In this document: piece by piece, positions 1-7,382 of the stretch | Numbering within the stretch: position 1 is the first letter of the stretch | How the letters are laid out: each line of letters opens with the position of its first letter | Assembly: GCA_029934915.1 (NCBI GenBank) | Contig: JAOZLI010000098.1 | Location: 1 to 9,034 of the forward strand | DNA from: Desulfocapsa sp. | Lineage (GTDB): Bacteria > Desulfobacterota > Desulfobulbia > Desulfobulbales > Desulfocapsaceae | DNA: 9,034 bases | Direction of reading: 5' to 3' | The notes under the pieces: generated by a model | Database searches by the model: none | Told to the model about the DNA's origin: nothing | What the model saw: only the letters and a program-made list of their open reading frames with translations | Position numbers and translations under genes: made by a program

Positions 1-485
1 GCCAGAAACAACTTTATATCACTCACCGCACGGCTGGTGATATGGGTAAAACCGTCATCGGCCGGAAGTTTTTCTGCATCTTCTGCCCGACATTCCAACA
101 CCCTGATATCCTGCAATTGCAATGTCCGTACAATATGACGCAGGAAGGATACTCGTTTAAAGCGAGGTTCCACCAACGTAACTGTAAGCTCAGGCATCAC
201 TGCCTTACAAACAAGACCTGGGAAACCCGCCCCTGTCCCGATATCAAGAAGGTGTGGATTTTCACCGCTAAGAAACGGCAACAAGGTCAATGAATCGAGG
301 AAATGCTTTTCCAGAATATCCTCGTCCGTTGCACCTTTTGCAATCAGGTTTACCCTTCGGCTCCAGTGTTTCAACTCTGTGAAATACACAAAGAGCCTCT
401 CCACCGCTTCAGCATCCGGCGCGGCCAGATCAAGAGCACGACAACCTACTCGAAGCTGCCCTATAAAATCGAAGTCTTTTTTCAC
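1..485 (-). CDS. rsmG: 16S rRNA (guanine-N7) methyltransferase RsmG, 3' end cut by the window edge
   Basis: This is the first 161 residues of RsmG (GidB), which methylates N7 of G527 (E. coli numbering) in 16S rRNA using S-adenosylmethionine. Family members are about 205-220 residues, so roughly the last quarter lies outside the window. Visible signatures are the N-terminal helix block with W41 and the NLIA segment (residues 46-49), the HFLDSL motif (61-66), the SAM-binding glycine loop LLDIGTGAGFPG (79-90), the acidic residue E106 in LVEPRFKRVSFL, and the SRAV motif (151-154). The start is a GTG at 485 that overlaps the hisD stop codon in the form GTGA. An AGGA lies only 3 nt upstream, so translation probably depends on ribosomes finishing hisD. 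It is the last visible gene of the ttcA-to-rsmG unit. Identification is secure; the start codon is the likeliest choice, since it also gives a normal N-terminus. Confidence 0.95.
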   Translation of the reverse strand, partial: MKKDFDFIGQLRVGCRALDLAAPDAEAVERLFVYFTELKHWSRRVNLIAKGATDEDILEKHFLDSLTLLPFLSGENPHLLDIGTGAGFPGLVCKAVMPELTVTLVEPRFKRVSFLRHIVRTLQLQDIRVLECRAEDAEKLPADDGFTHITSRAVSDIKLFL

Positions 486-1792
486 TTGTCCTGCAATCGT
501 TCTGTAACCGAATTTGCATGAGCAGTTAAGCCCTCAAGTCCAGCCAGCAGACGAATATGGTCTGCATCTTCAACAAGTGCCTGTCTGGAATAACTGATAA
601 TAGAACTTTTTTTGAGAAATGTTTCAACACCAAGAGCAGAGGAATAACGAGCTGTGCCCATGGTGGGCAACACATGGTTTGGCCCTGCAAGATAATCTCC
701 TGCTGCTTCCGGGGTATTAGAACCTAAGAAAATAGCTCCGGCATGACGTATTTTGGGCACGGCTTCCCAGGGATCATCAATCATTAATTCAAGATGTTCT
801 ATAGCGATATCGTTGGCAATGTTAATTGCCTCTTCCTGATTTTCGGCTATCAATATTACGCCTCTGTCAGAGAGCGCCTTTCTGGCAATATCAGCACGAC
901 TTAAATTCTCAAGCTGACGATCAATCTCCGTTAGCACTTCTTGAGCCAAAGACTCAACAGTTGTTACAAGAACAGCAAGTGCCATGGGATCATGCTCAGC
1001 CTGAGCAAGCATATCAGCTGCGACATGATTTGCCTTTGCACTCTTATCTGCCACAATGAGTACCTCGGAAGGCCCTGCAATCATATCTATCCGCAGCATA
1101 TGCGACACCTGCGATTTTGCCTCCGTCACAAACTGATTTCCCGGTCCCACAATTACATCAACCGCTGGAATTGTTTCAGTTCCATGGGCAAGGGCTGCAA
1201 TCCCCCAGGCAGATCCAGCCTTAAAAATATCAACCACACCAATTTCCTGGGCAGCAACCAGTAAGTGTGGGCTGACTTTACCTTCTTTATTTGGAGGAGT
1301 AAGCATCACCCGTTCGTTAACGCCCGCAATACCTGCAGGAATTCCATTCATAAGCACCGAAGAGACCAAGGGAGTTGAGCCACCCTGCCCTCCCGGAACA
1401 TAAAGACCCGCAGCATCAACAGGACGCACCATACGCCCGACGATGGTTCCGTTTTCCCTGGTCTGCATCCAGGAATCTTCCATCTCTCGTTCATGGAAAT
1501 CCTGAATTCGTTCTATGGCTTTGGCAAGAGTGGTAAGAAAGTCTTCGTCAACAAGATCATACGCTTCCTTCAATTCTTCGGTGGACACCTTGAGGCCATC
1601 AAGAGACAATTCCGGGGCATCAAATTTTCTTGAATATTCGAGGACTGCGGCATCCCCCCTGGTCTTCACCTGTTCGATAATTTCTGAGACAAGATCACGA
1701 CAATTATTTTCTGCAGGCTGAAAACGGTTATACAAAGTCTGTAAACATTTCTCACCGTCTTCACTTCCTGTGGCGAATGGTTGTATCAACAT
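482..1792 (-). CDS. hisD: Histidinol dehydrogenase
   Basis: A 436-residue, full-length HisD, the NAD-dependent zinc enzyme that oxidises L-histidinol to histidine in the last two steps of histidine biosynthesis in the cytoplasm. The residues known from the E. coli enzyme are all present with a constant offset: Q264 and H267 (QAEH segment), the catalytic pair E332-H333 (IEHLEL), the zinc ligand D366 (AAGDYLAGPNHVLPT) and H425 (LTAHANS). The VGPGNQFV (215-222) and AGPSEVLIVAD (239-249) segments are also typical. The ATG at 1792 has no convincing Shine-Dalgarno sequence. The gene lies 73 bases after the ubiE stop, and that gap holds a heptamer repeat and a palindrome. It overlaps rsmG at GTGA. 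No other his gene adjoins it; hisB is about 6.4 kb away in a separate unit, so the pathway is dispersed here. Confidence 0.97.
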   Translation of the reverse strand: MLIQPFATGSEDGEKCLQTLYNRFQPAENNCRDLVSEIIEQVKTRGDAAVLEYSRKFDAPELSLDGLKVSTEELKEAYDLVDEDFLTTLAKAIERIQDFHEREMEDSWMQTRENGTIVGRMVRPVDAAGLYVPGGQGGSTPLVSSVLMNGIPAGIAGVNERVMLTPPNKEGKVSPHLLVAAQEIGVVDIFKAGSAWGIAALAHGTETIPAVDVIVGPGNQFVTEAKSQVSHMLRIDMIAGPSEVLIVADKSAKANHVAADMLAQAEHDPMALAVLVTTVESLAQEVLTEIDRQLENLSRADIARKALSDRGVILIAENQEEAINIANDIAIEHLELMIDDPWEAVPKIRHAGAIFLGSNTPEAAGDYLAGPNHVLPTMGTARYSSALGVETFLKKSSIISYSRQALVEDADHIRLLAGLEGLTAHANSVTERLQDK

Positions 1793-1815
1793 AATAGTAG
1801 TTAAGTAGTAGCTAT

Positions 1816-1829
1816 GTGTTTCAAAACAC
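1816..1829. repeat. Perfect 14-bp palindrome between ubiE and hisD
   Basis: GTGTTTCAAAACAC reads as GTGTTT-CA-AAACAC, two 6-base arms that are exact reverse complements. It abuts the start of heptamer repeat copy A (the last CAC is shared) and lies 23 bases upstream of the hisD start. In RNA it would form only a weak hairpin with no following U tract, so it is not a terminator. It could be a small operator or simply part of the repeat element; the second repeat copy lacks it. Function unknown. Confidence 0.5.
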
Positions 1830-1867
1830 TTCTGCGGTTCGATATTCAGAATTCAATATTCTCTTTT
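1827..1867. repeat. Heptamer-type intergenic repeat, copy A (four TTCnnnn units)
   Basis: The element opens with CACTTCTGCGG (1827-1837) and continues as four heptads, each beginning TTC, at 1838-1865: TTCGATA, TTCAGAA, TTCAATA, TTCTCTT. Its far end overlaps the ubiE stop codon (1866-1868). A shorter relative in the same orientation lies on the other side of ubiE (2562-2588); the first 21 bases match with one difference. The two copies differ in length by exactly 14 bases, i.e. two heptads, which suggests unit gain or loss. Dispersed TTCGATATTC-like strings of this kind occur between genes in various environmental bacteria (general recollection, not checked); their role is unknown. Confidence 0.7.
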
Positions 1868-2549
1868 ACTTACGGCCCCAGTGAACCCCAATGGTGCCCA
1901 TCATAAATTTTTTATAATCAACTGCTTCAAAACCGGCGGCTGTAAAAATTCCAGCAAGTGCCCCGGCCTCGTGAAAATCCATCGTCGACCCGGTAAGGTA
2001 GCTGTAGGCCGCCTCGTCACTTGCTATCATTCGACCTAACAGTGGAATTCCAAAACGAAAATAAAAGCGTATAAAAGGATAAAGTATATTTTTTGCAGGC
2101 GGTGTCGTATCCAGACAGACTACCCGTCCACCAGGTTTTAAAACTCTATGAATTTCCTGTAATACATGCAGACTATCATCTACATTCCGCAAAAGATATC
2201 CAAAGGTCACAGATTCAAAACTTTCATCCTTATAGGGAAGACAATTTGCATCACAGGCCTGCCAGTTTATTTGTTGATCTGCAAAACGTTTTTTCGCCTC
2301 AAGCAACATATTAATGGAGAAGTCAGCTCCAACATGACAGGCATCGGGATGCTTTTTTTCCATTAACGCGGCGATATCTCCCGTTCCTGTAGCCAGATCA
2401 AGAACCAGACCACCCTTGGGATCTCCAGCCTTTAAGGCAACAAACCGGCGCCAGCGCTGATCTTGCCCCATGGTCATCACCCGGTTCATCAGGTCATAAT
2501 CAGCGGCAATTCCATCAAACATTTTTTGTACAGCTGGTCCTTTAGACAT
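1866..2549 (-). CDS. ubiE: Demethylmenaquinone / demethylubiquinone C-methyltransferase (UbiE/MenG family)
   Basis: A 227-residue class I SAM-dependent methyltransferase, the length expected for UbiE/MenG, which C-methylates the quinone ring at the membrane surface. Signatures in order: the N-terminal FDGIAADYDLMNR segment (11-23), SAM motif I VLDLATGTGDIA (49-60), acidic D76, the RNV segment (121-123) of the family's FG-RNV motif, present here as FGYLLRNVDD (116-125), VLKPGGR (136-142), and the SDEAAYSYL block (177-185) that matches the conserved SD-x(3)-Y-x-YL of UbiE. In an anaerobic deltaproteobacterium the product would be menaquinone, but sequence alone does not separate the menaquinone and ubiquinone activities. 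The ATG at 2549 has only a weak GGGA about 9 nt upstream, supplied by the end of repeat copy B. The gene is bracketed on both sides by the heptamer repeats. Confidence 0.92.
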   Translation of the reverse strand: MSKGPAVQKMFDGIAADYDLMNRVMTMGQDQRWRRFVALKAGDPKGGLVLDLATGTGDIAALMEKKHPDACHVGADFSINMLLEAKKRFADQQINWQACDANCLPYKDESFESVTFGYLLRNVDDSLHVLQEIHRVLKPGGRVVCLDTTPPAKNILYPFIRFYFRFGIPLLGRMIASDEAAYSYLTGSTMDFHEAGALAGIFTAAGFEAVDYKKFMMGTIGVHWGRK

Positions 2550-2561
2550 TATACATTATCC

Positions 2562-2588
2562 CACTTCTGCGGTTCGACATTCTCTTTT
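2562..2588. repeat. Heptamer-type intergenic repeat, copy B (two TTCnnnn units)
   Basis: The same opening CACTTCTGCGG (2562-2572) is followed by two heptads, TTCGACA and TTCTCTT (2573-2586), then TT. It fills most of the 48-base asnS-ubiE gap, 9 bases past the asnS stop and 12 bases before the ubiE start. Relative to copy A it has one base change and lacks two heptads. On the transcribed strand both copies fall right after a stop codon (asnS here, ubiE for copy A). Confidence 0.7.
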
Positions 2589-2597
2589 CCCCCTCCA

Positions 2598-3953
2598 TCA
2601 ACACGGTGCAAAACCAGGAGTTCTCGGAAACGGAATAACTTCCCGAATATTACTCATCCCCGTGGCGAACTGTACAAGTCTCTCAAAGCCTAAACCGAAT
2701 CCAGCATGGGGAACCGTTCCGTAACGCCTGAGATCAAGGTACCAGTCATACTCCTGTTTATCAACACCTGCGTCTTCCATGCGTCTTTCGAGAACGTCGA
2801 GACGCTCTTCACGCTGAGAACCACCCACAATCTCACCAATCCCAGGGACCAGAATATCCATGGCTGCCACTGTTTTACCATCATCGCTTACGCGCATATA
2901 AAAGGGTTTGATAGACGCAGGATAGTCTGTGACGATCACAGGACTTTTGTAAACCTGTTCTGTAAGATAGCGTTCGTGTTCAGATTGTAAATCCACTCCC
3001 CACTCCACCGGATATTCAAAGTTTGTATCCGCATTTTGTAACTCTTCAACGGCGTCACTATAGGTGAGATGAACAAACTTTTTATCCACCACACCCTGCA
3101 ACTTCTGCACAAGCCCTTTTTCAATAAACGTATCAAAAAGAGCCAGATCTTCTTTGCAGCTTAGCAACACATCCTGCAAAACATATTTTAGCAGCTCGGT
3201 GGCAAGTTCCATATTACACTCTAGATCACAAAACGCCATTTCCGGCTCAATCATCCAGAATTCTGCAAGATGCCTGCTGGTATTGGAATTTTCTGCTCTA
3301 AATGTCGGGCCAAAGGTATACACCTGTCCCATGGCCTGTGCATACACCTCTGCCTGCAGCTGCCCGCTTACGGTAAGCCCTGCAGCAGAGCCGAAAAAAG
3401 GAGTATCTTTTTTTTCACCGGTTGCTGCAACCTGAAACATCTCTCCAGCTCCCTCACAGTCACTGGTGGTAATAATGGGCGTGTGCACCTGTACAAAGTC
3501 CCGTTCCTGAAAGAAACAGTTCACTGCAAAGGCCAGACGCGAACGCACCCGGGTCACTGCACCCAGTGCATTTGTGCGAGGTCTGAGATGGCTGATTGAG
3601 CGTAGGAATTCAAGTGAATGACGTTTTTTCTGTAACGGATAGGTTTCAGGGTCTGCCCAGCCAACTACCTCAACCGATGCAGCCTGCAGTTCCACATCCT
3701 GTCCTTTTGCAGGTGATTCCTGCAGGTCACCAGTAACAATTACACTGCACCCTGCACTTAACCTGGTAATTTCCTCATCATAATTGGCAAGACTACCATC
3801 CGCAATAACCTGTAAATTAGCTAAGCAGGAACCATCATTGATTTCAAGGAATGAAAACGAGCCCGTATCCCGACGAGTACGTACCCAGCCATTAACCGTT
3901 ACCCGACCAGTCCCTTGCTTTTCCTGAAGAATTTTCTGTATGCGTTTAGCCAT
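2598..3953 (-). CDS. asnS: Asparaginyl-tRNA synthetase
   Basis: A 451-residue class IIb aminoacyl-tRNA synthetase that charges tRNA-Asn with asparagine. Domains in order: an N-terminal OB-fold anticodon-binding domain with GWVRTRRD (22-29) and a conserved LRPRTN linker (123-128); class II motif 2 in FRAENSNTSRHLAEFW (218-233), where the NTSRHL stretch fits AsnRS rather than AspRS; GVDLQSEHERYL (319-330); the GSQREERLDVL block (378-388); and motif 3 GFGLGFERL (418-426). The length is slightly below the 466 of E. coli because of a shorter N-terminus and a shorter loop near residues 176-186. I use the ATG at 3953 (MAKR...), which overlaps the upstream stop as TAATG and has GGA about 8 nt upstream. 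An in-frame ATG at 3962 adds three residues and has no ribosome site. Presence of AsnRS implies direct charging of tRNA-Asn; it does not exclude an additional transamidation route. Confidence 0.97.
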   Translation of the reverse strand: MAKRIQKILQEKQGTGRVTVNGWVRTRRDTGSFSFLEINDGSCLANLQVIADGSLANYDEEITRLSAGCSVIVTGDLQESPAKGQDVELQAASVEVVGWADPETYPLQKKRHSLEFLRSISHLRPRTNALGAVTRVRSRLAFAVNCFFQERDFVQVHTPIITTSDCEGAGEMFQVAATGEKKDTPFFGSAAGLTVSGQLQAEVYAQAMGQVYTFGPTFRAENSNTSRHLAEFWMIEPEMAFCDLECNMELATELLKYVLQDVLLSCKEDLALFDTFIEKGLVQKLQGVVDKKFVHLTYSDAVEELQNADTNFEYPVEWGVDLQSEHERYLTEQVYKSPVIVTDYPASIKPFYMRVSDDGKTVAAMDILVPGIGEIVGGSQREERLDVLERRMEDAGVDKQEYDWYLDLRRYGTVPHAGFGLGFERLVQFATGMSNIREVIPFPRTPGFAPC

Positions 3954-4852
3954 TAGGTACATCCATTATGATAGTAGAGAACCAGCTCACCATTTCCGGG
4001 TAATTTGTCTTTTGCTGTTTTACTGATTTCAGCAAGATGCGCACCAACCACTGAACATTTAACAGTGAGCAGGAAAAAGATATCAGCTTCCACCTCGGAC
4101 AAGGTTTCAAAATTCCCCTGCCCCTTGGATAGAATAAGATCAGCATCTCGAAATGCCAGTTGCAATTCTTGAGAACAGCTATCCAGCGGTGTTCCTGGAC
4201 AACTTGTGCCATTTTCTAGAATTGTGGCATAGGTATCCATTCCACAATCAAGAGCATCAGCAACAAGTGCATCATTGATAATTGCACCACTCTTTACAAC
4301 CACTGTGACATCAAGCCCAAGACCCGCAAGCTCTTTGACAACGAGCGAATCATACACGATCTCGCCGGAATTATCAGCCAGATAGAGAACCTTTGCGCCA
4401 TTCTTCAGCCCTTTTACCTGCTGCAGTAATTCCCGGCTGCTGTCAACCACATACTCGGCGTGCAGACATCGTTCCATGGCGGCATCCGCATCAAAACTTC
4501 GCATGGCACCGTAATCAATGATATTGCCCCCTATGGCAAGACGCAGAGTCGTAGCCATGGGATTTTCGCTACCGGCAACAATTTCAGCAAATGCAGGAAG
4601 CTGAGCAAGAGCTTGTTTATTAGACTCTTTTTTCACCTCAAGATAAGGGTCAGCACAAGCAGTGATTGCTGCTATTGCCTGATACACAGCCACGGAATTT
4701 TCTGGCGGAGTCTTCATCATATCCATCGTAGTTGTCAATCCTGCAACAACTCGCATGGTCTTAAGCTGCAGCGCTGCATCATCGGTACTGATACGCGCAA
4801 CCTGCATAGCCTGGCGCAGATAACAGGGCAAACATTCTAGAGCCGTTTTCAC
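3953..4852 (-). CDS. DUF89 / ARMT1-like protein, probable metal-dependent damage-control phosphatase
   Basis: A 299-residue DUF89 family protein. Visible family marks are an N-terminal CLPC pair (C7, C10), as in the prokaryotic branch of the family, GGNIIDYG (108-115), the metal-site motif LADNSGEIVYD (158-168), KSGAIINDAL (187-196) and SKGQGNFETL (242-251). DUF89 proteins studied elsewhere are metal-dependent phosphatases thought to remove damaged or excess phosphometabolites; the substrate here cannot be read from sequence. No signal peptide or membrane segment is seen, so it is cytoplasmic. Translation starts at a GTG (4852) that overlaps the ttcA stop as GTGA, with a strong GAAGGA 8 nt upstream. 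It ends in a 1-nt TAATG overlap with asnS. This tight placement between a tRNA thiolation gene and a tRNA synthetase suggests co-translation with them; a shared role is inference. Confidence 0.88.
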   Translation of the reverse strand: MKTALECLPCYLRQAMQVARISTDDAALQLKTMRVVAGLTTTMDMMKTPPENSVAVYQAIAAITACADPYLEVKKESNKQALAQLPAFAEIVAGSENPMATTLRLAIGGNIIDYGAMRSFDADAAMERCLHAEYVVDSSRELLQQVKGLKNGAKVLYLADNSGEIVYDSLVVKELAGLGLDVTVVVKSGAIINDALVADALDCGMDTYATILENGTSCPGTPLDSCSQELQLAFRDADLILSKGQGNFETLSEVEADIFFLLTVKCSVVGAHLAEISKTAKDKLPGNGELVLYYHNGCT

Positions 4853-5562
4853 AACATATATCCTTCACGTACGTTTTTCATTGAGGCAAAAAGCGAAGCC
4901 TTTGCCCCAGGTATCTGTCTGTAGATATCCTGAAGTATTTTCTGCACTTCTTCCCTTCTAGTATTTCCAGACAGGGGACAAAAATTTTCTACAGGAACTA
5001 AACCAACCTGTGCTGCAATACTTTCCACATCCGTCTTTTCTATATAGGCAAGAGGACGAATAACTGTCAAGTTGCCATCAAACAGCTGTTGAGCCGGCAC
5101 CATGGTGGAAATATTACCACTATAAAACATATTGATAAACAGTGTTTCCAGCAAATCATCTTTATGGTGACCAAAAGCAATCTTATTACATTTAAAACGA
5201 CTGGCAAGATCAAAAAGCTGTTTGCGGCGTAATTTTGAACAGCTAAAACAATCCCGCTCCTTTTGGGCCAAAGGTAAACTCGTTTCCACATGCAAAGTCA
5301 GCCCTGTTTTCTGCATCTGTTTTTGCACAGCAGATACGGGACTCTCACCATCCATGGCAGGCTCCCAGATATCCATATCAATATGAACTGCCTGGAGTTG
5401 ATATTCGATGGGAGCTTTTTTCTGCCACACGTTCAAAAGCCAGGCCAGGACAAGACTATCTATACCACCAGAGACTGCGACCAATACCCTGTCACCATCT
5501 GCCAGCATGGAATAATCATGCATAGCCTGACCAATCTTTTTATTTATTTGGGTTGTAAGCAT
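4849..5562 (-). CDS. ttcA: TtcA-family tRNA 2-thiocytidine biosynthesis protein (PP-loop ATPase)
   Basis: A 237-residue PP-loop ATPase of the TtcA group, which adenylates and thiolates C32 of certain tRNAs using an Fe-S cluster. The ATP-binding PP-loop SGGIDS is at 31-36, the CFSC pair at C105/C108 is followed by the typical LRRKQLFDLA, the GHHKDDLLETLFINM block is at 131-145, and a third cysteine C195 lies in NFCPLSGNTRR. Three cysteines match the cluster ligands known for TtcA. It is shorter than E. coli TtcA (311), so a related sulfurtransferase with another tRNA target is possible. The frame stays open to an ATG at 5616, but that start sits in the loop of the mcp terminator and adds 18 residues unlike the family. 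The ATG at 5562 gives a normal TtcA N-terminus, though it lacks a Shine-Dalgarno sequence. It is the first gene of the unit and overlaps the DUF89 gene. Confidence 0.85.
   Translation of the reverse strand: MLTTQINKKIGQAMHDYSMLADGDRVLVAVSGGIDSLVLAWLLNVWQKKAPIEYQLQAVHIDMDIWEPAMDGESPVSAVQKQMQKTGLTLHVETSLPLAQKERDCFSCSKLRRKQLFDLASRFKCNKIAFGHHKDDLLETLFINMFYSGNISTMVPAQQLFDGNLTVIRPLAYIEKTDVESIAAQVGLVPVENFCPLSGNTRREEVQKILQDIYRQIPGAKASLFASMKNVREGYML
4861..4866 (-). promoter_or_regulatory. Ribosome binding site fixing the GTG start of the DUF89 gene
   Basis: GAAGGA on the minus strand lies 8 nt before the GTG at 4852, inside the last codons of ttcA. It supports a GTG start, which would otherwise look weak, and fits a GTGA overlap with independent ribosome loading. 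Confidence 0.75.
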
Positions 5563-5568
5563 TTTTAG

Positions 5569-5597
5569 ATTATGTAAGCAAAAAAAGAGGCTGTGAC
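5569..5597 (-). promoter_or_regulatory. Candidate promoter for the ttcA-rsmG unit, overlapping the mcp terminator
   Basis: On the minus strand, GTCACA (5592-5597, 4 of 6 to the sigma70 -35 consensus) is 17 bases from CATAAT (5569-5574, 5 of 6 to the -10 consensus). With usual spacing, +1 falls on 5562, the A of the chosen ttcA start codon, which would make the mRNA leaderless. The -35 lies in the downstream arm of the mcp terminator. This is a pattern match only; an alternative is read-through from mcp. Confidence 0.35.
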
Positions 5598-5621
5598 AAT
5601 CAACAAAGATCATCACAGCCT
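5580..5621 (-). terminator. Rho-independent terminator of the mcp gene
   Basis: On the minus strand, AGGCTGTGA (5621-5613) pairs perfectly over 9 bp with TCACAGCCT (5596-5588) around a 16-nt loop. It is followed by C and seven T residues (5586-5580). It begins about 30 nt after the mcp stop codon. A second AGAGGCTG (5640-5633) just upstream can pair with CAGCCTCT (5593-5586) instead, giving an alternative stem against the same T tract. Confidence 0.88.
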
Positions 5622-5650
5622 ATAGAGAATACCAGCCTCTCTCTAAAAAA

Positions 5651-7315
5651 TCAGGTCTTAAATTTATTCACCCGTTCAGACAAAGCAGAAGCCAGACTAC
5701 TCAGGGCGCCAGCTTTAGTAGAGAGTTCATCACTCGCAACATTTATACCATCGATATCAGTATGAACGACGGTGATGTCAGTCGCAACTTCGGAAGAAAC
5801 GGCTGAACTCTGCGCTACATTTTCTGTGACTTCCATAATACCGGCAGATGCCTGATCAACATTTTCTGAAATTTCGAGAGCAGAACTTGCCTGTTCTTCG
5901 AGGGCACTGGCTACACCGCTGACAAGCTCATCAACGGTGTTAATGATATCAGCAATGGAGTTAATTTCTGTCACCGTATTATCGGTTGAACCTTGAATGG
6001 ACTCTATCTGAGACCGGATATCAAGCGTTGCTTCAGCTGTCTGCTTGGCAAGATCCTTGATCTCGTTGGCAACAACGGCAAAACCTTTCCCAGCCTCTCC
6101 TGCACGTGCAGCCTCGATGGTCGCATTCAGCGCCAGCAGATTGGTCTGTTCTGAAATTTCGGTGATCGCCTCTGTAACCCTGCCAATCTGCGTAGCGGCA
6201 GTACCCAGTTCATCAACCTGTTGCGATGCGGATTGTGACTGTGCGACAGCTTTTGAGGTCATTGTCCGAGCTTCTTCAGTATCATTAGTGATGCTTTTAA
6301 TGGTCTCTGACATGATACCTACCGAATCTGCCATGGTGGAAACATTTGTAGCTGTTTCTTCTACAGCCGCAGCAACACTTATCATATTTGAGCTCATCTC
6401 TTCTGTAGCAGCAGCTACAGAGTTGGCACGTTCTGAGCTGTTTCCACAGTCTGCTGATACCTGTTTGGATATCTGCAACACTTCAACGGAAGTACCATCA
6501 AGATCACTGGCATCAGTATTAATTGCAGCAATGATGTTTTGTAGGTCTGAAGCCATGTCATCAAGACTCTGCCCCATTTCAGCCAGTTCATCATTTCCTT
6601 GAATATCAGATCTTGCAGTCAAATCACCAGTACCGAAAGTTCTACAAAAAGCCTCCATCAAGGCCATACGGTTACTAATTGACATAACAACCATTACAGT
6701 CCAGACCAGAAAACCGAATGCAATCAGAACGATGACAACCTGTGTCGTCAAAAGGGCACTGATCTTCCCCTCAGAATCCTTCTGCATCATCACAACTGCA
6801 CTGTTCATTTCTTTCAAAAGAACAGTATTTTGTGCTAATTTATTTACATTTTCTCTATTAAAATAATCTTTCTTGTCGCCACTGAAATTGCCAGCCAGAT
6901 TCTCTTCCAGCGTAGCCTTTACCTGCTGCCATCGATTGGCAACATTTTTCAACTGTTCTGCAATCTTGCCATCAGCTGGAGGACACTGGGCATACTCCGT
7001 AGTTTTCAGATCTAAAGAAAGGGGAGCCTTACCGCCTCTGACTAAAGCATTCAGAGTCATCTCAAACACTTTCATAGTGTTACGAACGTTGTCAACGCGA
7101 GACTGATCCATAGCTCCGTCCCTGACATAGACAGACATACAATGATGCAGTTCCTTAAACATTTTCTGACTAAGCATTCTTTGACGACCTGCAAGATTAA
7201 TCAGGAGTCCATCGTTTGCCTGCTTCTGAGTAGCCACATATGTCGCTCCAAACATAGTGACAATGAGCAAGACAAAAACCCCGGCAATCATCTTCAACTT
7301 TAACGAAATACTCAT
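5651..7315 (-). CDS. Methyl-accepting chemotaxis protein with PilJ-type sensor domain
   Basis: A 554-residue transmembrane chemoreceptor. Layout: TM1 at about 8-28; a periplasmic region (about 29-187) opening with [18 protein letters not shown] (38-55), the mark of the PilJ-type (type IV pili methyl-accepting) sensor fold also seen in NarX-like sensors; TM2 at about 188-213; a HAMP linker at about 214-265; then a long coiled-coil signalling domain with the near-invariant hairpin tip around 386-412 ([21 protein letters not shown]). It should hand ligand binding on to CheA/CheW. Ligand unknown; related folds bind small anions such as nitrate, but no specific site is recognised here. There is no C-terminal NWETF-like tether for CheR/CheB. 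The ATG at 7315 has a strong GGGAGA (7321-7326) 5 nt upstream. It is transcribed alone, with its own promoter and terminator, and no che or fla genes adjoin. Confidence 0.95.
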   Translation of the reverse strand: MSISLKLKMIAGVFVLLIVTMFGATYVATQKQANDGLLINLAGRQRMLSQKMFKELHHCMSVYVRDGAMDQSRVDNVRNTMKVFEMTLNALVRGGKAPLSLDLKTTEYAQCPPADGKIAEQLKNVANRWQQVKATLEENLAGNFSGDKKDYFNRENVNKLAQNTVLLKEMNSAVVMMQKDSEGKISALLTTQVVIVLIAFGFLVWTVMVVMSISNRMALMEAFCRTFGTGDLTARSDIQGNDELAEMGQSLDDMASDLQNIIAAINTDASDLDGTSVEVLQISKQVSADCGNSSERANSVAAATEEMSSNMISVAAAVEETATNVSTMADSVGIMSETIKSITNDTEEARTMTSKAVAQSQSASQQVDELGTAATQIGRVTEAITEISEQTNLLALNATIEAARAGEAGKGFAVVANEIKDLAKQTAEATLDIRSQIESIQGSTDNTVTEINSIADIINTVDELVSGVASALEEQASSALEISENVDQASAGIMEVTENVAQSSAVSSEVATDITVVHTDIDGINVASDELSTKAGALSSLASALSERVNKFKT

Positions 7316-7382
7316 TCAACTCTCCCTGTTTTTTTTCGCCCAAAGGGGCATACGATATTAATTCAAGGGTATCCTGAAGATA

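Noticed and set aside
5563..5616. An 18-residue N-terminal extension of the TtcA-like protein starting at ATG 5616
   Set aside because: It is encoded by the loop, downstream arm and T tract of the mcp terminator and is unlike TtcA N-termini; the start at 5562 is preferred.
6045..6602. A 185-codon open frame on the plus strand inside mcp
   Set aside because: It mirrors the Ala/Ser/Glu-rich coiled-coil coding of the receptor on the other strand, has no family features, and the minus-strand gene is certain.
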